DNA of 64,000 nt, from the NCBI GenBank assembly GCA_963920765.1, contig OY987246.1:12210868-12274867 (forward strand), in the 5' to 3' direction. Positions 24,462 through 38,037 of the stretch are shown here, piece after piece. Under the pieces are notes generated by a model, which was not told the origin of the DNA, did no database searches, and saw nothing but the letters and a program-made list of their open reading frames with translations. The translations under genes and the position numbers were made by a program. The DNA is from Ulota crispa (Eukaryota > Streptophyta > Bryopsida > Orthotrichales > Orthotrichaceae). The first letter of the stretch is position 1. Each line of letters begins with the position of its first letter.

Positions 24462-25560
24462 CCGAACTCTCACTCACTCAATCAATCAATTCTTACGAAT
24501 CCTCAATCCTCGATCACAATAAAATTAGCAATCACTGCCATACTATCATACCGACTGAAACCCTTGCAAAACTCAATCAATCAACGTGCTCCGAGCATGA
24601 ACACGATTAGGGTTTCGGGTTTCGGAGGGGATCTGAGATTGGAGCCGGGCAGTTGCGATGTGAGATTCGGAATACTTTTGTGTTCCATTTCGTCGGGATT
24701 GTTCCTGTTGTGTTTTGGTTGAAATAACGGAGGAGAGGTGCATTTGAGTGTGGTGGGGTGAGTCATGAGTCTAGTGATTGGAAAAGTGGAATCAGCGACG
24801 TGTCGATTGCTGCGGTATTCTCGGAGAGCGTTGGGCATGGGCGAGAGCACAAGTGGAGCAGGGATGAGTCAGAGATCAGTCATCAGTCCCGGGGTTGCGG
24901 CTCTACAGTACTATACAGTGGGCGATGCCGGGGGCGCTGGGCGAGTTCCTCTTTAGTATAGCCTTCTCTAATATCACGTCTCTGATCTTGTTGAACCCGA
25001 GGTTCTCTCACTATCATAACTTATTTTAACTTAGGGCCGATTCACACTATGACCGGCCAAGTTGAGAGGCCATGGGATTGAGTGGCCAAACTTTGGTGAA
25101 AGGTCAACAAAATGGGCTGATTTATGTATAATAGAATACGTCTCAAAAGTATCTGTGGTGGTTTTCCTTGACAATTCCATAATTAAGGAAAACAAATCTA
25201 TAATCAAATTATGAGAATGTGAGTGCATGGGGTTTTGTAATTGAATTGTGGAGATGTGAGTGCAAGGGGTTTCATAACCAAATTATGGGGATGGGAGGGC
25301 ATGGAGATGGGGAGTATGGACATAAAGGGCACGGGCATGGAGTGCATTGTAAATTTGAGGTTTTTTATAATATTGGGTGTCTCTATGTTTCTCAAATTTT
25401 GAAGTTGAGAAACAAAAAAGGGAGAGGCAAAGGTAGGGAAAGAAGGACAATTTGTGTGGAGGTCCATCTTATGAAACCATATATCACCCCGTCGGTGCGA
25501 TGGGTGTAGAGGACTTGTAAGTAATAAAAACATTGTTTTTAAATGCTTTAGCCCACCTCA
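24462..25560. other. LAZ1 upstream region and intergenic sequence
   Basis: The first 500 bp are GC-richer than the surroundings and carry TTAGGGTTT (24607-24615), a telo-box in the expected 5' position of LAZ1. Beyond about 24960 the sequence is ordinary AT-rich intergenic DNA with a G-rich simple stretch (GGGGATGGGAGGGCATGG, about 25286-25310). Confidence 0.5.
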
Positions 25561-26056
25561 GTGTGAAGCCTCCAAAGGCCAAGACCAAAGGCCAAACTCT
25601 TGGCAATGAGCTTCTTGGGAGGCTTCACACTATGACCAAAGGTCAAGAGGCTGTTTGTTTGCACCAATTGGATTGCAAGAAATTGAGAGTCTAGCTTTTC
25701 AATCCTTCATACCAGAGGTCAAACTCCAAAGGTTGTTATCCTCCAAAGGCCGTTATCCTCCAAATGCCTACATGGCAGCACTTTATCATGCAAGGTTACC
25801 GGCCTCTTGGTAATAGTTTGGGTCAAGCAAAAATGGAAACCCAAACTATGGTTGAGAGGCCATCACATTGTTTTCATAAAACAATCAAAGCTTACAAGAT
25901 CTTGAACATTAGATTTAGAAAGTCTAACAAATGCTATGGCTTTAGACTTGGGCTTGGCCTTTGGAGGCTTCATAGTTCACATTATAGCCATTCAAGTTGA
26001 GAGGGCTTGAAAGTTTATGATTTTGGATTTTGGGCTTGGCCTTTGGAAACTTCACA
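25561..26056. repeat. Inverted-repeat element
   Basis: GTGTGAAGCCTCCAAAGGCC at 25561 faces GGCCTTTGGAAACTTCACAC ending at 26056. A further internal copy, GGCCTTTGGAGGCTTCATAG, lies near 25960. A related half-site CACACTATGACCGGCCAAGTTG occurs alone at about 25042. It is probably a degraded foldback; no target duplication was recognised. Confidence 0.55.
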
Positions 26057-26576
26057 CTATGACCATTCAAATTGAGACCTAAACAAACAGAGAACCCTCA
26101 TAACATTCAGTAGCCTAAAGAGAGGCTGCCTTTCCCTCTCTTCAGGTATCATCCACAAACTTCATCATGACACCAATTTTTTTTTTTATAATTTTTTTGA
26201 CATGCCTGGACCCCACATCGACATATGTGCACTAAACTGAGCCTCTCTTTCATAAACTCTCTGATAAATTCAGCCAAGTGTCTTCTTAGCTATTGATGGG
26301 TGTGGAATATTCCACACTCTTCAATTGGAGGGAGGGCTGGCCTACTAAGTGCTACTGAATGTTATACTGCAAAGAACCTTGCTCCAGGTGGTTCCCCATG
26401 TGCAGGTGGATCCCGTGATATTGAACAGATCCAAACATTCACCATTTGGACACGTGTCGAAAAGTGAGAAAACTTAGTATTTGTCGGTTGGCTACTAACT
26501 CAATGCCTACAAAGTACAAACTATGCACATGTTTTCAATTCTCATCCTTTTGATATTTATAGACTAATGACATTAT

Positions 26577-26887
26577 ACTTACATTGAATATTGCATTTAG
26601 ATTGCCTTGGCAATTAGGTTGCCTTACTCCAATAAGTTACCTCATGACTCATCACTTGACCACTTGGAGGCACATGCAACTCACTAAATATTTAAATTTC
26701 ACATGGTTTGTGACTTGGAAGCCACTAGTTTATCTTTTTGTTGCTTCATTGTTGTTGATAGCCTATCTAAAAATGGTTTGTTGCAGTGATTTTTGATGAA
26801 GGATACTGTAACCATAGTAAATATTTATATAGTGTGAAATGTCAAAAAATTAGTGTGGGACAACCTAAACACAATATTCAGTGTAGT
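26577..26887. mobile_element. CACTA-like MITE, diverged copy
   Basis: ATTGAATATTGCATTTAGATTG at the left faces CAACCTAAACACAATATTCAGTGTAGT at the right. It shares CATGACTCATCACTTGACCACTTGGAGG-like interior words with the copies at 23232-23522 and 47792-48096. Confidence 0.6.
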
Positions 26888-28228
26888 AATTGCTGGCATA
26901 TCCATCTATCTATACTACTAAGTGGGAAGATTTGGACTCCATGCCATTTTCTAGAACCTTCTAGAACTTTTTGGACTTTTTGGTGGAAGTTGGAACAATT
27001 TATACTACTAAGTGACTCTTTGATGGAAGTTGAAGCAATAAAAGCACTCCACCAAACACTCCATTAAACAGGATGCTTGAGGTGCTGAAGCGCCAAGTAC
27101 TGAACCAAACGTTCCAGCTTCTAGACATAGGAACACCAAGCGTCAGTTGATAGAACTGATTTCAGAGATTAAAAAGAACAAAACACATGATGTATTGACA
27201 ACTCCAAGCCATGAATTGGTCAAACACTCCCTCATGTTGGCATTTACCTCCCAGAACCTGTCTTTTCCCATGGCCAACTCTACGTTGCTCTTTCACCACT
27301 AAAGTGTTAGTTTGTCACCCACAGCCCACAAACACCTCTGGTGATTGCACTCGAAATGTATTCTATACAGAGGCTTTGCTATAGAGTAAACCAAATAATA
27401 CACAGCAAGCGCGATGAACGTCTCTCTTTTGCTCTCAAAGCAGCCTTTCAGCTTCTGAATAGCAATAAACGCATGTGCATACATTCAATTCAATGATATT
27501 CTGCATGTGAAGATTCTACATCCACATGGTACGGTGGTAAAGCATAATCTCTTTAAGCAATGCATAATTGGAACAGTTGATCTGTTTTCTATTCGTTTCT
27601 GGCATGCTCTAGTCTCTCAAGTCTTTCAACGTCAAACGAAGAATGATTTTGGCTCATCTTTCTTTTGGTAAACCAGAAGTTCTGCAGACCATAGAACCAA
27701 TCCGGTGCATTTCATTGCACTTTCATTATTCTTGTAAAAGGGCGCACTCCAATACTGTTGATGTCCAATAGCTTTGATAGTAATTGTTGGATCTACGACC
27801 TCGTCCATTGAATATAATAAAGCAAAAGACGGTATAGCGATAAACATCATTTCAGCATTTCACGCAGAATATCGAGCAGCAATTTAAAATCTTTATTACT
27901 AGAATTAGCCCTGATACGAAATTTTTTCTGCCGTATTTTGGTAACAAATGGTTAAACAGAAATTAAGACAAACCAGAATAATGTCTAATCTTTGTTCTGT
28001 ATCGAATAACAAACTGTTTTTTTTATCTAGATAAGTCTGCGTTTGGTAGTGGAATTGCAAGATTCCATTTATTATCTGCCAAGTGCCATCACCACTTCTG
28101 AATTACTTTTCTCTGAGTCTACACTTTCCAATTCGCACAAAGTGCGTGCCAGTGTACTAGTAGAAGCAAATCAAGTGAAGACTATAAATAGGGATGCAAA
28201 AAGTTGCTGACACCAAGCACTCCAGCGC
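26888..28228. other. Intergenic; no gene recognised
   Basis: Minus-strand frames at 27299-27484 and 27632-27850 show no recognisable domain. A TATAAATA word at 28183-28190, about 40 bp before the tRNA gene, is consistent with the AT-rich upstream elements common at plant tRNA genes. Confidence 0.4.
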
Positions 28229-28300
28229 ATCAGAGTGGCGCAGCGGAAGCGTGGTGGGCCCATAACCCACAGGTCCGAGGATCGAAACCTCGCTCTGATA
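28229..28300 (+). tRNA. Initiator tRNA-Met (CAU)
   Basis: A 72-nt tRNA gene with an acceptor stem formed by ATCAGAG and CTCTGAT plus discriminator A. It has D-arm GGCGCAGCGGAAGC, anticodon loop CCCATAA within TGGTGGGCCCATAACCCACA, and T-arm CGAGG ATCGAAA CCTCG. The A1-U72 pair, the GGG/CCC anticodon stem and A54 in the T loop (ATCGAAA instead of TTCGAAT) identify the cytosolic initiator, not the elongator. There is no intron. TTTTCC about 30 bp downstream can serve as the Pol III terminator. Confidence 0.97.
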
Positions 28301-28422
28301 TAGCAGAGACTAGAGCTTCTGGGACGATTGTTTTCCTTCTGTGTATGTGTGTAAAAAACTCGAAAACTTCACCCCAGGTGCATATCCTGGTGTTATTTAG
28401 ACTGTCCCATTTTGACATTTTA

Positions 28423-28795
28423 CACTAGTGGTAGTCACGGTTGGTGTGAGATTGTAGGAGGAGTCAATGGAAGCATTTTTTCATGGAAGGAGGTATGACA
28501 CCCCTTTTGTGGGTGATGGAGGATGAAGAATGGAGAATGTTTTACTTAGAGAAAGGCAACACAGTCACCGATTGGAGGAGCAAAAAAAGCAAGGGTAAAA
28601 AGTAGTTCACAAGCAAGTAAATGGTAAGAGTTCTCACACAAAATAAATTCTCAGGCCATTTCTCCATGCTTTTGAGACGAGAATTTTTTTTCTCAATCTT
28701 CATGGAACCAACCTTGCGCCAGTTGCAGACAGCTCGGCACGTCAGTTTTCTGTGAAGATTGAGAAAACAGAAACTCAACTGTGACTACCACTACT
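28423..28795. mobile_element. TIR MITE-like repeat beside the tRNA
   Basis: TAGTGGTAGTCACGGTTG at the left faces CAACTGTGACTACCACTA at the right. The interior matches 19495-19860 (TGGAAGGAGGTATGACACCCC, GAATGGAGAATGTTTTACTT, TTTCTCAATCTTCATGG) but lacks the 21-bp array. The target duplication is not clear. Confidence 0.6.
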
Positions 28796-28799
28796 ATAT

Positions 28800-29768
28800 A
28801 ATATTTACTAATGCCACAATAATGTTAGTTTTAACAATAGACCATGTGAAATCTTAAATATTTAGAAAGTTGCACGCACCTCCAAGTGGCCAACTAGAGA
28901 GTAGATGGGATGGGTGCTCCCATGTCTCGTATTGTACAAGGGAGAAGGTTGATGATGTGTCACTTTGTTTTTTTTCTTGATTTGGGTAAGGTTTTTGTAG
29001 TTCTAAAGTAAGAAGCTAGTGAAGTCCAATTACTTTGAGTGACCATATCTTTTGGTGTTTTTTTTCCATTTGTGAATTTTTTTTTCCATCAAAGTATAGC
29101 TAAATACAATCTCATGGGATCACCCATTAGGTTAAAAAAAATTGGGAAAAATTTACCTCAAGTTCCAAAATCCATATTGGGAACTACTACCCAAATTGGC
29201 AAATATGAGATTTTCAACAATGGGAATTTTGCAAATTTATTTGGATTTGAAATCATATTGCTTTGAAACATTTGATTTATATTTGGGTATACAATGGTTG
29301 GTTTGGATTATGTGATCACTTGTTCAACTTTCCAAAAACTCAAGGAATGTGTTGAAGGTTTCATGTTGGAGTTAAGCTGAATTTTCTTAGCAAGATGCTT
29401 ATGGGTTGACCAGTCCTCCATGCTTTTTAAATCTACTTAAGTCAAACAATGTTGCCCAAGTTACCCAAAAACTTCTGGTAAGATATCCAAAAATCTAATC
29501 AATAGATTTGGATAATTTTTTTCTAATGTGAGGGGATGAAAAAACTTATTACTTGTCAAAATTTTGAGAACATCCATAAAGATTGAGTTCACACAACCCT
29601 ACCCAAGTTCTCCAATGTCCATTGACGGACATTTTGAACATTTAAAATTTAATGTACTCAAAATATAAGAATAACATTAAACTTTGACCTAAAATGAGAA
29701 GGATAACCATACATTTGGCCAAGGTAGCCCCACAAAGCTTGTCTACTAAACATTGATTTTTGTTTTTA
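28800..29768. other. AT-rich intergenic; CACTA-MITE fragment at its left
   Basis: About 28800-28930 is a fragment of the 26577-26887 family (CACCTCCAAGTGGCCAACTA, complement AAATATTTAAGATTTCACATGG). The remainder has no recognised feature. Confidence 0.45.
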
Positions 29769-30157
29769 GGGAATTGATATGCGCACACCAAGTGGTTCAT
29801 ATTTGCACACCTTATGGGGGTAAATTACAAATTTTTACCATCAAAAAGTTGAACTTGAGAATTTTGAATTCAAACTTGGACTCATAGACCATGCTTTTGT
29901 CTAGACCCTTACAAAAAGTTACAATTGAATAACATCCAATGAAAAAACTTATCTTTTTTTACAGACAAATGTAAAAGTAACACTTTTCCCCATAGCTAAG
30001 CTTTTCCATTAGGTGTTGTTCAATTGCAACCTATTTAAAGGTTCTAGACTAAATCATGGTCTCTGAGTCCAAATCTGAATTCAAAATTCTCAAACTCAGC
30101 TTTTTGATGGTAGAAATCTGTAATTTATCTGGGGGCGGTGTGCAAATATCAGTTCCC
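29769..30157. mobile_element. MULE-type foldback MITE, 389 bp
   Basis: The whole element is nearly palindromic. The left end is GGGAATTGATATGCGCACAC and the right end complements to GGGAACTGATATTTGCACAC, with matching arms of about 190 bp (TTTTTACCATCAAAAAGTTG, GAATTCAAACTTGGACTCA). The copy at 63354-63752 has the same structure and a perfect 9-bp duplication. Here the flanks no longer match. Confidence 0.85.
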
Positions 30158-30946
30158 TATATTTATTTTTGTATTCCATTAGGTAGATTGGGCATAAGCT
30201 GTACTCATCAATCAGCACTTAAGTAACAAAAGTTTTCTTAACTTTCATCATAATAGAAGGAATAAGATGTCTCGAATACTCCTGTGTAGGTACCAACACC
30301 TTCAATCAAATTTAAGAGTTATTTATAAAAGGAAAAAGCTGCCCAATTTGAGAGTAAAAAGATAAGTAAACAAGAACATTAACTTTCGCAATACTTATCA
30401 AAATATTGCAAAACAATACTTCACATGCAGAAAGCATTGTGATCAGGAGCCATCCTAAAAATTCCCTGCAAAAATTTAAAAATAACCTCACAAGCATTAC
30501 CCAAATTTGCAAGCCCAAAGTGGGCTCCTCAGTCCTTAAGGAATCAACACAAGAAACATAGCAAGAGACCACTTTTATTTCTCAAGGACCCCAACTCGTT
30601 CCGTCCACCAGAATGGATACCACTCAAACGGGAGTGGTCAATGCTTGCTTTTTGGTGAAAATCACCTCTAATATATCATGAGGACATAAAACCAAGAATT
30701 CTAGGTTGAATTTGGAGTGGCCTTTGTACAATGGACATGGTATGACCTGTTAACTACGATGGAGATGCAGAAGTTTGACTATCTTACAGCCATCAAAATT
30801 TGACATTCCCAGCAGTAATCACATCCGGACGTGCACTGACAAAACAAGGAACGAGCTTCGGAAGGAAAATTAGTACCTCCAGCTCGTCTTCAAAACTTCC
30901 ACGCTCTGCACGTTGATCGACTGAGGGTAAAAAGAGGCAGACGAGC
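30158..30946. other. 3' flank of the IDM1-like gene
   Basis: No gene recognised. An 86-codon minus-strand frame (30312-30572) is unconvincing. The part nearest 30947 is presumably 3' UTR. Confidence 0.4.
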
Positions 30947-33900
30947 TTATCTAGGAGGCAAGGAATGGAAAAGCTGCGTTCTGTGCCTGAGAATCGGCAT
31001 GAAATGATTTTCTACATCTAGTGCAGGCACAACATCAACAAATTCTGCATCATAGGGCTCTTTTCTTCTCAAGGTGCCACATATTGTTGGAGACTGCTGT
31101 AAATCCCGGAAGTCCAATTGGGGAAGGGAACATCCGGGACCACCTGCTGGCTCCAACTGCGTTCGGGTTTCAGTAAGAGGTGGCATACCGTCATACAAAG
31201 TCGAATCGACCGATTGCAAAGGTTCCATGTAAGATGATTCTGCTACCATCAGCTCCCCGTTCAAGCTCGAGAGTCTCTGATATTTCTCAAGCCTTCGGTG
31301 TTTTTCTGCTCTCCTTTTCTTCTTCTCTTTGTTCTCCTTCAACTTGGTCAAATTGATTCTAAGAATCAGTTTTTTAGGTTCACCGGCATTTACATCGTCC
31401 ATACAGCTCACTGCACTAATCGATTTTGATGCCTTGCTAATTGACGTACTCAGAGCAGCTTTTGAAGTCAATTGCTTATCTATAGACAACGTATTGGCTG
31501 CTCCACCATCTGCTGGGGATGTACGACCTGTGAGTTTGTGCATGGCATCTGCTACCCATTGGGTAGTTTTGACCTGTTGATAGATGCACACAGCATCCAT
31601 GGTTAGCACGTGCTTCACATTCCATAGGACCATGAAAGCTATCCCATTCTTACAGCACAAGTTTCAAAATGCATTGCTCATGAATATTTGATCAACTGAG
31701 ATATACTCTCTTGTAAATACCGGAACCTTATTCTGTGTTGACAAGTGGCAGAATAAAAACAAGGCAATAGAATCTTGATGAGGACTTTGTCTCAAAGTGA
31801 GACTTGGTAATGGCTGTCTAAAGGCATAAGAGAATTGAATCGAACATCCAGATACTGAGACCACATAAGAAATTCGCTGTAGTTGGTAGGTGTCCTCACC
31901 AATCGTTTTGAGCGTGTGGTCCCAACAACTACTTTCGTACTGTAAACGCTTTCCTCCAAATCATGCTTGGGTGTATTTCCATTCTCGTGACACCTAAAAT
32001 TCAACCCCGAGAAGTTTAAGCGGCGCTTCAAACATGCACCAAGAGATGAAACAGGCCGATATTCAAGTCCAACATTGATAATTACGAAATAGAACCTGCT
32101 TGCCACTGACAGTCACCTCATTACTACCAACAAATTCTTTCAAGCAGATCAAATCAGTTTTCAACAAGGATATTATGAACAAACAGGGAAATGGAAAAGA
32201 AACCAGAAACAAACAATACTTACATCCGGTTAAGCAAAATCCCTGCTTGAAGTTGATCCATGCCGTTCACGTATATTATAAATGAGTTTCAATAGCTAAT
32301 TTGTAGCTTAACCAACACGAAGTGTGCCATTCAACAAATAATAAACCTTGAGTCACTCTAGCATTTTAATGACCTAAAACAATCTTAATGCACTACTATG
32401 TAGTCATCCCATGAAAAGACAAACTTGAGAAGCTACCCACATATGTAACATTCCAATGTGTACCTGTCAAGTTGAGCACCATAGTGATGACTATGCAGCA
32501 ACTCCCTTCTGGTGATGACTTCGCGTGGAGGAGGAGAATTTGCAAGAAAACCGGATCCAGGCATGGTATGCACAGTGCCATTATCCTTTATCTTCATCCG
32601 GTAATTCTGGGAGGAACAACCTCTAGGTGGCATATTCACATCTTCTGGACCGCTAATAGGCACATCGACCATCTGTGGAATCTCCTGCACTTTGTCTGTA
32701 CCGCCCACGCGGAGCAACAACCCAACAATAAAACTAACTGAATCAATGGGCAAATTTGTCGAGACATTTATTTGTAAAGATGTTTTGTGATAATTCTGTA
32801 AACTTATAACATAAATACTATCAACATTGACGCATGTACAAAAGCTTCTCAGATTTCTACACCAGCTAACAAATCGGTGCTGCAACGGGAAACTTAGAAT
32901 AAACAAAGAGCTTCACTTTACCTCCAAAAGAAGAACTTGGTTGGCATCTTGGCAAAAATTTGTGCAACAGCGAAGTTCCAGGAAAAGCCATAAGATTCAG
33001 TTTAGTCAATTCTCTCTTCTGACGGCTACTCAGGGGCTGGAAACCAAAAGCTCCCCGCCAGGTGTCCATCAATTCTGGGACAGCAGGAAGCACCAATAAC
33101 TCCACACCTATCCTATGCAGCATCTGCAAGATCAAAGTACACCAACTTAAGATCCAACATATAAAAACCGAGGCAAATCAACGATCGGAAAGATTAGAAG
33201 AAGAGAACACGAGTGCTAGGCAATGACAACGTTACGAAAGAAGAGCAATGACCACTTTCTACGGTCATCCAGGACAAGATGTTACCTGCTCGATAGCATA
33301 CATAAGTCGCCTGCACATTCCCCGCCTGCGATACTGATATCGAGTTCCAATTAACGGCATCTCCGCCAAGAGGTGGCCATGCACTCTGAAATTTCAGAAT
33401 CATGTGTTAATTTGGAAAAGATGCATCTTAATCATCTAAAAGAGCAGAAGCTTAATCCTGTGTTACTGTTGTTTATCCGCAACATGAATTGAAACATGAA
33501 AGAGCATACACGGAGAAAACATACAAACTTGAGAGAAATACATCGATATGCAATGACCTATACTGTTAGAAAATGAGAAACAAATGCCATCGCAGAATCA
33601 GGGAGTACCAAACAGCATAACTGCCAATAACGGTGAACTACCTGATTGTAGCTACTGACACAAGCTCATCTTCTTTTTCTAGAATTATCGTGTAGAAACC
33701 TCGATGATTTAATCGAATGACGTCGGACCTGATTATATATCACAACAAACATTCAGATTAAACAAAATATTTCAACTTGATGAGGCTGCAGAAAAGCTCC
33801 ATCGATAAATAATGAATCCTGGTTTCAACTGCATTTCACAAGTACATCCTTCGTTGCCTTACTTTACTGCAGTGAACCATCGTCCAACCTGAACTGCCTA

Positions 33901-36900
33901 GCACAGGAGGATCCTAGAGGGGGAGGGGGAGGGATCCTTGAACAAAACAATTCTCACAGAAGAACTCCGGTAAATATTTGAAGAAAATATATTGCCTTAC
34001 CGGATTATGGAAAACAAAAATAGCTCCCACACAGCTTTAGTACAAGAACAAAGGGCCTATCAGATATACAAATAAATGACTTATTCAGCACTACAGAAGG
34101 GTACGTTTTGTAAGAGAAAAAAGAATACAAACTACGAACTTACCCCCGGTTGTACAAAATATGGGCGACTAGATCGAGATTGGTACGTGGATCGATCATT
34201 GGCTTGAAGCATTCTTGCATCACGCTTAAAGCCATGGAAAGCTTGATATTGTGCTCAGCCATCAGCTCTTGGTCCCCATCAGACTTAAGGTCCACATCTT
34301 CTGCTTGAGATCTCAGCAATGTCCATGAAAATCCACTACTTTCAGATACCAAGCTATTGGTAACACCAACCAGCCCCCGCAAGCTCTGGAAAATCTGCTC
34401 TCAATACCCCATCACAGTCAATTCAATGCACTCAAGTCCACAAAATCCCGTAAAATCAAACAAGATGGTCCCTCGGTAATCTATATTTGGTACTAGCTAT
34501 ATACATTACTACTGCAGACTCAAATTAACCCTTTAGATTACCGGGCATGACTATAATCACAGACGCAAAAAAGAAAATGCAAGGCTGAATTAAGAAGTAA
34601 TGCAGTGCAGCTTCATTTGGAGGTAGACATCCCATCGCAGAATAGAATGGAGAGCCAAAAAATCCACTAAGACTTGAAATAGAGGGCATACCTGTATGCA
34701 TGGTTGGCCGCAGAACCAGCTTCCCTGAGGACACTCATCCATTTTAGGAAAACCCGTTTCATACAAGCACTTCACGTGAACTGCAATAATAAACAAGCAG
34801 TTAGAGAAAGAAATGAGATAAGGTAACGGCATACCAATGTACCGATAGCAATACTCTCTACTTGGAAAATTAGCATGACGAACAATCTACTTCCAACATT
34901 CAACGTACAAGGAGAAATAAAGAACCTCCAACAACTTATAAAATAAAAAATGCAGACATTAATGTCCGAAATCAACAATCTTTCGGTCAGCAAAAACTAC
35001 TGTCCTCCGCTGCTAATAACCTAGCACGGGCTAGAAATCACATTCACTTCATCTCTTAAGACAAATGATGCCTATTCTAAGATAGCAAATCATCTCGCAA
35101 TGCAGGCATATAAAACATTTTCAATTTTGAAGCAGACGCATTATGAGCACTTTGTTCATTTGAACACGCCTTGTGAAGTGATCTATCATCAAGCCACAAA
35201 TGGAAGGAACGCGTGCACGAATGGCGAGCACCGTGACCACCAGTCTAATATTTGCTGCTTTCTTCTGGAACTTACATTCACGTTCACATTGATCGCAGAA
35301 GAGGACCGTACGTTCGTCGAACACGTTCTGATCTCCATTGAATTGGCTTCCATCGCAGATTGCACAGCGGCAATTGGGACAATACCATTCATCCTTAGGG
35401 ACTTCCTGAAAAATGGTATTCATACAGGTCACGAATCTCTCGATGCACTGAACGCCTCAGAAACATTCACCACAGCCTTCGACCGAGCAGCTTGTAGCAC
35501 TTACCAGGACAAGAAACTGATACCCGAAAGGAAACGTTGCTTCATATATAAAACAACCCCTGCACCAACAGAAGGAACCCAAAAAGCAACAAAAGCAATG
35601 AATCCTCTACCTGCAACTCCATGCACGCCAGGTGGTAGGTTGATGGACAATGATCACAGCAAATAAGCGTTCCTCCATCACCGCACACTCCACACGTATC
35701 ATCGCTTCCATCCCCCTCCGCTTTTCTCTTCTCTTTTTCAGATCTTCGTCTTTTTCCTGATTCTACTCTGAAATGTACATCGGATCCTGTGTAATCATTC
35801 CCCTTCTGAAAGACCTCCATTTGTAAGTCTGTGAGAGACTTACCACTATCCACAAATATATTCTGGCAAGGTCGATGCAATTTGCTGCCACAGTGCTCCT
35901 CAAAATAAGATAAAGTAAAGACATCGTGACAACATCCACAACGTACGCCTGCGTTAGTCACCCATCCATATCCTAGATTCTTCTTGCCTTTGTGCAGATA
36001 TAACAACTTCTGATCTTTCACGAGTGCCCCAGCTTCTATCAGCCATGAAAGAATATTCTTCCTTGTGATGAAACCATTGGTTCCACCTGTGCCATCCTCC
36101 GTCAATTCATGTCTACTTGGGGCGGAAAGGAGCACTTCCATGCGAAAACCTTGTCGAGCCCCATTCTTCTTCCCCAACTTTTCATGACTAGAAGGGGATT
36201 TGTATTGACCCCAGCCGCGCTTGCTCTTGGCGGACTCTTTTGATGAGTATGGTGTCATCTTCCCCGCACGTACTGCCGACTCCTCTGATTCTGAGTTCTT
36301 ACTTTTCTTAATTCTGCGCTCTTTCTCGCAAGAGAAGTGGCTACCTGACATCCGCTTCTTGGAATTCTTTTCAAAGTATCCAAAGTTCTGATGTTTGTCT
36401 TCAAAACAGTCTCCATTCGAAACCAAAAAATTACTTTCTCCTGCACTTTCTCGCTTCGTCTCAGTTCAAAAAGCCTCGATACCAAGTGCCTTCAACATCA
36501 AAAACAAATCTTGAAGTTTCCATACGATCTTCGAAAGACTTGTTCAACAAAACGAATCAGTAAATCCAGCAATAGATGCAACTAGAAATGCACTTGAATG
36601 TACTTGAATGTACTTCCACAATGCCTCGAGCAATACCTCGCGAATAGCCATGATCCATAAGCTCAAGTTGGCGCCAAAAAAAACTTGCAAGCAGAGGATG
36701 GATCAAAATTGTTCAGCCTGTTCACGAGCACAACAATACATGAATCTCAAACTCTAAAAGCTTATTCTTCCTAACCAATCCGTTACTCAGAAAAGAAAAA
36801 CGATTTCATACGAAAATAGTTGCACGTATCAACAAAACGCAGCACTCTGCAATTTTGCCAAAAGTAACATTTGTTAAACAATCCCTCAGTCATTCAAAGC

Positions 36901-37537
36901 CACTTCTTAGGGCAAAACCGCAGCCTTACTGTTCAATAGATAATATCACCTCAAACTTCACAAACCTTTCACAAATACGAACACTTTCTTAAATCTCGTT
37001 TGCTTCAGTTTCTAAAGCAAAAAGAACAAAAACAATACAACACAATGTAGCGCACACCTTTCACATCAATAACTGCCAATTTGCTACTGAACTTCTGTCG
37101 CACTCCAGAGCATCAACCTCAAACCCTAAACCTTACGTAAAACAACAGCAACAAAGTGATGGCTAACTGTCTCACCTTCAGTCTGAAACCCTGCATACTC
37201 GAACGAACTCTGCAAATAGCATGCAAAAATCGTTTCGTACGTAATCCACGTTGCACGCTGTCAAGATCCATCAGCTTCACCCTAACGCCAGAGATTCTCC
37301 ACCAATCTGTAACACTCCGTTCAAGCGATAGTCAGAAAACCGAAATAAGGACAAAAAGTGAATTGCGCGCTCAGGAGCTATCAACTTCAAAGAAGAAAAC
37401 AGAAATTCGCTCAAGCTTAAACTCTCTCTACAACTCTTCTTACCTCCAGCATTTTCAAAGCTTTCACCACACCTGACCAAAGAACATCCAAGCTCGTCCA
37501 CCGGAACTCTCGCACTACTCACAGATTGGCATTGCAT
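30947..37537 (-). CDS. IDM1: IDM1-like PHD-finger GNAT acetyltransferase
   Basis: Eleven exons: 37444-37537, 35611-36440, 35276-35405, 34692-34780, 34144-34385, 33642-33728, 33286-33385, 32922-33123, 32464-32695, 31900-32095 and 30947-31573. All phases join, giving about 942 residues. Domain order: basic N-terminal region; a TPL-binding-like TDBD near 189-240 ([35 protein letters not shown]); PHD1 from about 281 ([26 protein letters not shown]); PHD2 ([24 protein letters not shown]); GNAT fold about 400-570 with acetyl-CoA loop [12 protein letters not shown] and [16 protein letters not shown]; then a long basic/acidic tail. IDM1/ROS4 acetylates histone H3 in the nucleus to counter DNA hypermethylation. 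This is a family-level call, as plants have several paralogues. Start Met37537 follows an in-frame stop; exon 1 rests on phase and a good donor, so the N-terminus is less certain. Confidence 0.92.
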
Positions 37538-38037
37538 CACAAAACCTAAATTCTTACGACAACAAAAACCTCCGCCATCACGGTCTCGCACTCTTTGTTA
37601 CCGCACTCTCGAGCCAAAAGAAGAGCTAATTTTGGACTAAACCGAACGAAGGAAAGGCTTGAGATGATTAACTTACTGCTCGATTGAATGAAAGAATCCA
37701 CCGACCTGAAAGAAAAATGCGAGACACGAGAAGATGTGATGATAATTTAAGGAAGTGGCAGGAAAGGAAAAGTGTTGTGGCTGAAATTAGCAGAACTGAA
37801 ACCCTAGGTGCTCCGGCAAATGCATCCAACGAACGAGCAGTTCGGGAAGAGTGAAAGCAGCGATATAAAGCTCCACCAAAACAACTCGCCGCACCTCCCT
37901 CTGGATTTCCCAACGAAGATGATGACCGTGGGACCACGGGTCCAACTCAGCTTTCTGTGCCACGTCGGAGGTCGTCGGTTCCTAGGGTTGACAGATACAA
38001 TATTCGCTGTCTTGGACCTTCTGCTAGTAGAATTTTT
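37538..38037. promoter_or_regulatory. 5' region of the IDM1-like gene
   Basis: Contains AAACCCTAGG (37799-37808), a telo-box-like word; another, AAACCCTAA, lies in intron 1 (37121-37129). The base composition is higher in GC than the satellite that follows. The transcription start was not assigned. Confidence 0.4.

Noticed and set aside
26906-26930. TCTATCTATACTACTAAGTG as a Helitron 5' end
   Set aside because: No hairpin plus CTRR end was found at a sensible distance downstream.
35100-35666. A 188-codon plus-strand frame
   Set aside because: Antisense to the PHD-encoding exons of the IDM1-like gene.
36597-36652. ATG at 36649 ([12 protein letters not shown]) as the first exon of the IDM1-like gene
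   Set aside because: The possible donor after MAIRE leaves the wrong phase for exon 2, whereas the exon at 37444-37537 fits in phase with a GTAAG donor.
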